Part shown: piece by piece, positions 59,343 through 64,000 of the stretch
Layout: the number at the start of each line of letters is the position of its first letter
How positions within the stretch are numbered: the first letter of the stretch is position 1
Assembly: GCA_021323695.1 (NCBI GenBank)
Contig: JAJPKN010000020.1
Span: 1-64,000, forward strand
Length of the DNA: 64,000 nt
Reading direction: 5' to 3'
DNA from: Actinomycetota bacterium
Lineage (GTDB): Bacteria; Actinomycetota; Acidimicrobiia; Acidimicrobiales; Palsa-688
Program-made: the position numbers and the translations under genes
The notes under the pieces: model-generated
The model's database searches: none
Told to the model about the DNA's origin: nothing
Seen by the model: the letters and a program-made list of their open reading frames with translations, nothing else

Positions 59343-59630
59343 TTGCACGCCGCCGTCCTCGACCTCGACCTGCACATACCCCAGGCGCGCTCGCTCAAGG
59401 ACAAAAGGGCTGTGCTGAAACCGATCCTCGAAGGCTGCCGCCGGCGTTTCTCGGTGGCGGCAGCCGAGGTGGGGGCCCAGGACCGCTGGCAGGCCGCCGA
59501 GCTGGGGGTGGCTGCTGTAGCTTCCAGCGCCCAGCACGTGAGCGACGTCTTGGACGCGGTCGAGCGCTTCGTGTGGTCGTTCCCCGAGGTGGAGGTGGTC
59601 TCGGCCGAGCGGTGCTGGCTCGGGCCATGA
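59343..59630 (+). CDS. ylxP: DUF503 family protein YlxP
   Basis: The 95-residue protein (HAAVLDLDLHIPQARSLKDKRAVLKPILEGCRRRFSVAAAEVGAQDRWQAAELGVAAVASSAQHVSDVLDAVERFV) is the small ferredoxin-fold family found between infB and rbfA in Gram-positive bacteria. Its exact role is unknown; the position suggests ribosome biogenesis. The start is TTG, 5 nt after infB. Its TGA overlaps the ATG of a mini-ORF at 59627. Confidence 0.92.
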   Translation: MHAAVLDLDLHIPQARSLKDKRAVLKPILEGCRRRFSVAAAEVGAQDRWQAAELGVAAVASSAQHVSDVLDAVERFVWSFPEVEVVSAERCWLGP

Positions 59631-59731
59631 GCCGTGCCGCGAGCAGCCCGTGGGCGGGAGGCGCCCCGGCCAGGGTGGGTGGGCTGGCCGCCCGCCCGGG
59701 CCAGGGCCAGCCGGGGCAGGCTGGGCGATGA
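59627..59731 (+). other. 34-codon mini-ORF bridging ylxP and rbfA
   Basis: ATG 59627 overlaps the ylxP stop (ATGA). The frame runs MSRAASSPWAGGAPARVGGL and on for 34 residues to a TGA overlapping the rbfA ATG (ATGA). It begins ATGAGCCGTGC where rbfA begins ATGAGCCGGGC, 101 bp later. The Gly/Ala/Pro-rich peptide looks like no known protein. Confidence 0.4.
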
Positions 59732-60093
59732 GCCGGGCGACGGGCGCCCGGCCCGGTGCGCACAGCTACCCGCGTGTGGCGCGGCTCAACGAGGTCCTGC
59801 GGGAAGTCATCGCCGACGAGATCGAGAGGGTAGCCACTTCGGACGAACGGCTGGAGCTGGTGACGGTGACGGCTGTGCTGTGCGACCCCGACCTGCAGCA
59901 CGCGACCGTCCTGTTCGCGTCCCTACCCGAGGGCGCCAGGGCGGCTTTGAGCCGTGCCCGCCCCCGCCTCCAGTCAGCCGTGGCCCACCAGGTGAAGCTC
60001 AAGCGGACGCCGCAGCTGGCCTTTGCGGCCGACCCCGTGGTGGCCCAGGGCGAACGGGTGGAGCAGGCGCTGCGTTCGCTCCACGACCAGTGA
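59728..60093 (+). CDS. rbfA: Ribosome-binding factor A
   Basis: The 121-residue protein binds the 30S platform during late assembly. PRVARLNEVLREVIADEIERV, LVTVTAVLCDPDLQHATVLFASL and HQVKLKRTPQLAFAADPVVAQGERVEQAL fit the KH-like fold. ATG 59728 is chosen for the conserved N-terminus; an in-frame GTG at 59650 would add 26 low-complexity residues. The stop overlaps truB by GTGA. Confidence 0.93.
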   Translation: MSRATGARPGAHSYPRVARLNEVLREVIADEIERVATSDERLELVTVTAVLCDPDLQHATVLFASLPEGARAALSRARPRLQSAVAHQVKLKRTPQLAFAADPVVAQGERVEQALRSLHDQ

Positions 60094-61046
60094 GAGGCAC
60101 CGACCGGGCCGGTGGGCGCGGGCCGGACGGCTTGGTCGTGGTGGACAAGCCCGCCGGCTGGACCAGCCATGACGTCGTGGCCCGCTGCCGGCGCATCTTC
60201 GCCCAGCCAAGGGCAGGCCACGCGGGCACCCTCGACCCCGACGCGACCGGGGTGCTCCTGGTGGGCCTGGGGCAGGTCACCAGGCTCCTGCAGTTCCTCT
60301 CCGGCCTGCCCAAGCGCTACCGGGGGGAAGTAGTACTGGGGGTCTCGACCAGCACCCTCGACTCGGGCGGCGAGGTGACCGGCACCTGGGACATGCGGCA
60401 AGTCACCCTGGCCGACGCCCGCAAGGCGGCGGCCGCCCTCACGGGCGAGATCTGGCAGGTACCCCCCATGGTGTCGGCCGTCAAGGTCGGGGGCCAGAGG
60501 TTGCACCGCCTGGCCCGGGCCGGCCTGGAGGTACCGCGCCCGGCGCGCCAGGTGCGCGTGGGGCGCTTCGAGGTCGACCTTGCCGCCGACCAGCAGGTGG
60601 AGCCGGCCGGGGCCGGGCCGGTGCTGGCCGTGGAAGTGGAGTGCTCCTCTGGCACCTACGTCCGCTCCCTCGCGGCTGACCTGGGGAGGCTCCTGGGTGG
60701 GGGCGCCCACCTCAGGCGGTTGCGGCGCCTGTCCGTGGGCCCGTTCTCGGTGGCCGACGCGGCGACGCAGGAGGAGCTGGCCGCGGCGGGGCCGGCCCGG
60801 GCCCTGCCAGCGGTGGCGGCCCTGGCTGGCATGCCCGTCGTCCAGCTGGGCCCGCCCGCCGTGGCGGGGGTGGCCCACGGCCGGGTGTTGCCGGTGGCCG
60901 TCCTACAGGACGCGGGTGCCACCGGGGCCGGTCCCTGGGCCGTGGTGGACGGCGAGGGCCAGCTGCTGGCCGTCTACCAGGCGCACGGCCCGGACCGGGC
61001 CAAGCCCGTGGTCGTGCTGGAGGCAGCGGCGGGCCTGGGCAGCTGA
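60090..61046 (+). CDS. truB: tRNA pseudouridine55 synthase
   Basis: The 318-residue enzyme converts U55 of tRNAs. DGLVVVDKPAGWTSHDVVARCR, the catalytic Asp in RAGHAGTLDPDATGVLLVGLGQVTRLLQFLSGLPKRYRGEV, and the QVPPMVSAVKVGGQRLHRLAR segment are diagnostic. SSGTYVRSLAADLG follows in the catalytic domain, and a PUA-like tail ends the protein. The GTG overlaps the rbfA stop by 4 bp. Confidence 0.96.
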   Translation: MRGTDRAGGRGPDGLVVVDKPAGWTSHDVVARCRRIFAQPRAGHAGTLDPDATGVLLVGLGQVTRLLQFLSGLPKRYRGEVVLGVSTSTLDSGGEVTGTWDMRQVTLADARKAAAALTGEIWQVPPMVSAVKVGGQRLHRLARAGLEVPRPARQVRVGRFEVDLAADQQVEPAGAGPVLAVEVECSSGTYVRSLAADLGRLLGGGAHLRRLRRLSVGPFSVADAATQEELAAAGPARALPAVAALAGMPVVQLGPPAVAGVAHGRVLPVAVLQDAGATGAGPWAVVDGEGQLLAVYQAHGPDRAKPVVVLEAAAGLGS

Positions 61047-61066
61047 GGTGCCCGCCCAGCTGAGCG

Positions 61067-61106
61067 CCGGTAGCCTCGCCTGGATGCCGGTAGCCTCGCC
61101 TGGATG
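61067..61106 (+). repeat. 20-bp perfect tandem duplication containing the ribF promoter and start
   Basis: Two adjacent 20-bp copies (61067-61086, 61087-61106) each contain TAGCCT and an ATG 7 nt later. Only the second ATG (61104) opens ribF. The first (61084) is out of frame and leads to a 40-codon frame ending at 61206. TAGCCT-to-ATG spacing fits a leaderless start, so the promoter and start codon were duplicated together. Confidence 0.9.
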
Positions 61107-62066
61107 GAGGTCTTCTACTACCCCGGCGACTGCCCGTCCCTGCCGTCGGGCTCGGCCGTCACCATCGGGGCCTACGACGGTGTGCACCTGGGCCACCGCC
61201 GGCTGATCGAGCGGCTTCGCCAGACCGCCTCGGAGATCGGTGCCGCGTCGGTGGTGGTGACCTTCGACCGCCATCCTGCCACCGTGGTGCGCCCCGGGTC
61301 GGCTCCCCAGCTCCTTACCAGCTTCGGCTACAAGCTCGAGCTGCTGGCGGAGACCGGGGTGGACGTGGTGCTCGTGGTGCGTTTCGACCAACAGCGAGCG
61401 GCCGAGGCGGCCGCCGATTTCGTATCGGAGGTCCTGGTCGGCTGCCTGGGGGCCCGGGCGGTGGTGGTGGGGCACGACTTCCACTTCGGGCGGGGGAGGG
61501 AGGGGGACGTGCCCATGCTCCAGCGCATGGGGGCCCAGCTGGGCTTCGACGTGACCGGGTGCCGGTTGTTCGGCGCCGGCCCCGGGGACGAGCCAGCCGT
61601 GTCGTCCACCCGCATCCGCGGCCTGCTTGCCAGCGGGGACGTGGTCGGGGCGGCTGGCTTGCTCGGGCGTTGGCACCGCCTCCAAGGGGTGGTCGGCCAC
61701 GGGGACAAGCGGGGGCGGGAACTGGGGTTCCCGACCGCCAACCTCGAAGTGAGCCGGGAGATGCAGCTTTGTGCGGACGGTGTCTACGCCGGCTGGTACC
61801 TGCGGCCTGACGGCACCCGGCACCAGACCGCGGTCTCGGTAGGCCGCCAGCCCACCTTCTATGACTCGAGGCCGTTTTCGCTGGTGGAGGCGCACCTGCT
61901 CGATTTCCAGGGGGACCTCTACGACGAGGTGGGCACGGTGGAACTGGTGGCGCGCCTGCGCGGGCAGGAGAAGTTCGCCTCGGTCGAGGCTCTGGTCGAC
62001 CAGATGGCGGCCGACGTCGAGGCCACCCGGGCCGCCCTGGCCGCGGCCCGCCCGCCCGGACGGTAA
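61104..62066 (+). CDS. ribF: Bifunctional riboflavin kinase/FAD synthetase
   Basis: The 320-residue protein makes FMN and FAD. The N-terminal nucleotidyltransferase has VTIGAYDGVHLGHRRLI, TFDRHP, VVVGHDFHFGRGREGDV and SSTRIRGLL. The C-terminal kinase has GVVGHGDKRGRELGFPTANLEV, DGVYAGWY and SVGRQPTF. The truB-ribF-rpsO order is common. Confidence 0.96.
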   Translation: MEVFYYPGDCPSLPSGSAVTIGAYDGVHLGHRRLIERLRQTASEIGAASVVVTFDRHPATVVRPGSAPQLLTSFGYKLELLAETGVDVVLVVRFDQQRAAEAAADFVSEVLVGCLGARAVVVGHDFHFGRGREGDVPMLQRMGAQLGFDVTGCRLFGAGPGDEPAVSSTRIRGLLASGDVVGAAGLLGRWHRLQGVVGHGDKRGRELGFPTANLEVSREMQLCADGVYAGWYLRPDGTRHQTAVSVGRQPTFYDSRPFSLVEAHLLDFQGDLYDEVGTVELVARLRGQEKFASVEALVDQMAADVEATRAALAAARPPGR

Positions 62067-62140
62067 GCCTCGGGGCCACCGGGGTCGCCTCGGCGCCAGG
62101 GGCCAGCACGGGGGCGACCAGCCAGCCGAGGACGACCTGC

Positions 62141-62155
62141 TAAGATGCCGCTGAC
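62141..62155 (+). promoter_or_regulatory. Leaderless-type promoter of rpsO
   Basis: TAAGAT (62141-62146) lies 9 nt before ATG 62156, with no Shine-Dalgarno sequence. Confidence 0.6.
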
Positions 62156-62413
62156 ATGCCGGAGAAAGCCGCCACGATCGAGTCGTACCGCCTGCACCCC
62201 ACCGACACAGGCTCGCCGGAGGTGCAAGTGGCGTTGCTGAGCGAGCGCATTGCCCACCTGACCGAGCACCTGAGGGCTCACAAGCACGACCACCACTCGC
62301 GCCGGGGCCTCATGATGCTGATCGGCCGCCGGCGGCGCCTGCTCGACTACGTCCGCAACAATGACGTTGAGCGGTACCGTGAGCTGATTGGGCGGCTTGG
62401 CCTACGCCGCTGA
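62156..62413 (+). CDS. rpsO: 30S ribosomal protein S15
   Basis: The 85-residue product has [72 protein letters not shown], complete for S15, which bridges the two ribosomal subunits. The N-terminus is a few residues shorter than in E. coli. rpsO followed by pnp is the classical order. Confidence 0.97.
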   Translation: MPEKAATIESYRLHPTDTGSPEVQVALLSERIAHLTEHLRAHKHDHHSRRGLMMLIGRRRRLLDYVRNNDVERYRELIGRLGLRR

Positions 62414-62455
62414 GCTCACCTTGCCCAGCACCCCAGCGCGAGGTTGCGGTCAGCT

Positions 62456-62515
62456 GCCAGTCGAGGATCTCCACCAAAGGTGGCGTGGAGGTCGTCAACT
62501 GACAACTGGCTCGAC
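62456..62515 (+). ncRNA. Structured pnp leader, candidate Actino-pnp motif
   Basis: The rpsO-pnp gap contains nested helices. CCACC (62471-62475) / GGTGG (62479-62483) sits inside GATCT (62466-62470) / AGGTC (62489-62493), with CGTGG unpaired on one side. Two outer pairings are possible, GCCAGT (62456-62461) / ACTGGC (62505-62510) or GTCGAG (62460-62465) / CTCGAC (62510-62515). These share bases and exclude each other. An RNA motif called Actino-pnp is known in 5' leaders of actinomycete pnp genes; position and complexity fit, but the consensus could not be compared here. Confidence 0.5.
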
Positions 62516-62590
62516 CTGCGCGGGTGGCTGCGGCGCCCAGGCCGCCGGCACTGACCACACCAGGCCGTTGGCTCGGCCACTAGGAGGCTC

Positions 62591-62668
62591 ATGAGGGCCG
62601 GAAGGAGCACCCACTGCGATGGGAGAGCCGTTCGTTTCTGTTTCAGCGCCGGTTTCGGGTACCACTAA
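62591..62668 (+). other. 25-codon upstream ORF overlapping the pnp start
   Basis: ATG 62591 has AGGAGG 3 nt before it and opens a 25-codon frame (beginning MRAGRSTHCDGRAVRF). It runs across the pnp start in another frame and ends at TAA 62666-62668. If translated, it would compete with or modulate initiation at pnp. Confidence 0.3.
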
Positions 62669-64000
62669 GTCGCTGACGTTGGAGACTGGCTTATTGGCGC
62701 GCCAGTCCCAAGGGGCGGTCATTGGCCGCATCGGCGACACCGTCGTGCTGGCCACTGCCAATGCTGCCCCCAGCGCGCCTGAGGGCATCGACTTTTTCCC
62801 GCTTACCGTGGACGTCGAAGAAAAGATGTACGCGGCGGGCAAGATCCCCGGGTCGTTCTTCCGCCGGGAGGGCCGGCCGACCGAGAGCGCCATCTTGACT
62901 GCCCGGCTCATAGACCGGCCCCTGCGCCCTTCGTTCGCCGACGGCTACCGCAACGAGACCCAGGTCATAGTCACGGTCCTGGGGGCGGACCTGGTCAACC
63001 CCCACGACGTCATCGCCATCAACGCGGCCAGCGCTGCGCTCATGGTCTCGGGGATCCCCTTCGAGGGGCCGGTGGGAGCGGTGCGTGTCGCGTACACCCA
63101 AGAGGGCACATGGCTGGCGAACCCCACCTATGAGGAAGGCGACGCGTCGACCTTCGAGCTGGTGGTGGCCGGCCGTGCCCTGCCCGACGGCGACGTGGCG
63201 ATAATGATGGTCGAAGCCGGCGGGACCGAGCGGGCCTGGCAGTACTACAGCCAGGGCGCGCCCAAGGTCACCGAGGAGGTGATCGCCGAGGGGATCGAGG
63301 CGGCCAAGGTCTGGGTCAAAGAGTCGGTCGAGCTTCAACGCAAGCTCGTCGCCGAAGCCGGCTCACGCCCGCCGCTGGCCTATGAGCCCCGCAAGGACTA
63401 CGGCCCCGACGTCTACGAAAAGGTGGAGGCGCTGGGGGCCGAGCGGTTGGCGAAGGCCACCACGATATCGCTGAAGTCGGAGCGGGAGGCCGCCATCAGC
63501 CAAGCGACCGCCTCGTTGGTGGAGGAACTGGCCCCCGAGCTGCCCGGGCGGGAAAAGGAAATAGCCGCTGCGGCCCGTTCGCTGGTCAAGGCCATCGTCC
63601 GCCAGCGCATCGTCAACGAGGGCACCCGCATCGACGGCCGGTCCACCCGCGATATCCGCCCTCTTTTGGCCCAGGTGGGCCTGGTGCCCACTGCCCACGG
63701 CTCGGGCCTGTTCCAGAGGGGGGAGACCCAGGTGCTCAATATTGCGACCCTGGGCATGCCCCGCATGGACCAGCTGCTCGACACCATCGGCGCGGACGAG
63801 CGCAAGCGCTACATGCACCACTACAACATGCCGCCGTTTGCCAACGGCGAGGTGGGCAGGGTGGGCAGCCCCAAGCGGCGCGAGATAGGCCACGGCCTCT
63901 TGGCCGAGCGGGCGCTGCTGCCCGTGGTACCTCCCTTCGAGGAGTTCCCTTACGCCATCCGGCTGGTCTCCGAGGTGCTCTCGTCCAACGGCTCCACCTC
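62619..64000 (+). CDS. pnp: Polyribonucleotide nucleotidyltransferase (PNPase), 3' end missing
   Basis: The frame is open from ATG 62619 through the right edge, giving 460 residues. The first RNase PH domain begins SLTLETGLLARQSQGAVIGRIGDTVVLATANAAPSAPEGIDFFPLTVDVEEKMYAAGKIPGSFFRREGRPTESAILTARLIDRPLRPSF. The helical domain follows, and the second PH domain starts RIDGRSTRDIRPL and HGSGLFQRGETQVLN. KH and S1 domains would lie beyond the window. AAGGAG (62602-62607) is 11 nt from the ATG, rather far. Confidence 0.96.
   Translation, partial: MGEPFVSVSAPVSGTTKSLTLETGLLARQSQGAVIGRIGDTVVLATANAAPSAPEGIDFFPLTVDVEEKMYAAGKIPGSFFRREGRPTESAILTARLIDRPLRPSFADGYRNETQVIVTVLGADLVNPHDVIAINAASAALMVSGIPFEGPVGAVRVAYTQEGTWLANPTYEEGDASTFELVVAGRALPDGDVAIMMVEAGGTERAWQYYSQGAPKVTEEVIAEGIEAAKVWVKESVELQRKLVAEAGSRPPLAYEPRKDYGPDVYEKVEALGAERLAKATTISLKSEREAAISQATASLVEELAPELPGREKEIAAAARSLVKAIVRQRIVNEGTRIDGRSTRDIRPLLAQVGLVPTAHGSGLFQRGETQVLNIATLGMPRMDQLLDTIGADERKRYMHHYNMPPFANGEVGRVGSPKRREIGHGLLAERALLPVVPPFEEFPYAIRLVSEVLSSNGST

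Noticed and set aside
61084-61206. 40-codon frame from the first ATG of the ribF duplication
   Set aside because: It is an out-of-frame by-product of the 20-bp duplication and overlaps ribF. The peptide has no conserved features.

Overview
This is a continuous, gene-dense stretch of a very GC-rich bacterial chromosome and almost certainly belongs to an actinomycete (Actinomycetota). Three things point to this: a homologue of the bacterial proteasome activator Bpa/PafE, a DUF2469-yraN-comM-dprA-xerC-whiG-rpsB-tsf-pyrH-frr-cdsA gene order like that of Streptomyces, and many start codons sitting 6-10 nt behind a TANNNT -10 box. A secreted protein with Tyr-Trp/Gly-Asp-Ala propeller repeats suggests the class Acidimicrobiia, but that is an inference. 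No rRNA, tRNA, CRISPR array, insertion sequence or prophage was found. Nearly everything is core housekeeping. The accessory parts are the envelope cassette at the left end, a toxin-antitoxin pair at 38.2-38.7 kb and a few unknown proteins.

Layout. 1-6.2 kb: a translationally coupled MacB-type export cassette (HlyD-like adaptor cut by the window edge, ATPase, permease, DUF5666-like lipoprotein, Ig/propeller surface protein). 6.3-7.3 kb: a lone Gfo/Idh/MocA oxidoreductase. 7.4-12.3 kb: the str operon (rpsL, rpsG, fusA, tuf) ending in rpsJ, which is not followed by the rest of the S10 operon. 12.5-18.2 kb: def-fmt-rsmB-rpe-mog-hisG, a cold-shock-like protein and bpa. 18.3-23.4 kb: dnaE and two unknown proteins. 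23.4-27.2 kb: a DUF255 protein and a discoidin-domain secreted protein. 27.3-34.3 kb: menaquinone genes menE, menA, menH, menD, menF, menG on alternating strands; menB and menC are not here. 34.4-38.1 kb: ffh-rpsP-khpA-rimM-trmD-rplS. 38.2-38.7 kb: a MazF-like toxin and its antitoxin where lepB-rnhB often sit. 38.8-44.7 kb: DUF2469-yraN-comM-dprA-xerC-whiG. 44.9-53.6 kb: rpsB-tsf-pyrH-frr-cdsA-dxr-rseP-ispG. 53.8-62.4 kb: rimP-nusA-ylxR-infB-ylxP-rbfA-truB-ribF-rpsO. 62.6-64 kb: pnp, cut by the right edge.

The main novelty lies in how the genes are started and spaced. (1) At least eleven starts look leaderless. (2) ylxR has no ATG, GTG or TTG ahead of its conserved Cys motif and seems to start at an ACG directly after the nusA stop. 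(3) Mini-cistrons bridge rpsP-khpA and ylxP-rbfA with GTGA/ATGA overlaps at both ends, and each begins like the gene that follows. (4) Short tandem duplications of 13-25 bp recur in leaders of translation genes. (5) Structured leaders precede rimP (promoter, hairpins and T-run), rpsB and pnp. Many neighbouring genes overlap by 4 bp, so translational coupling appears to be the normal way of expressing these operons.
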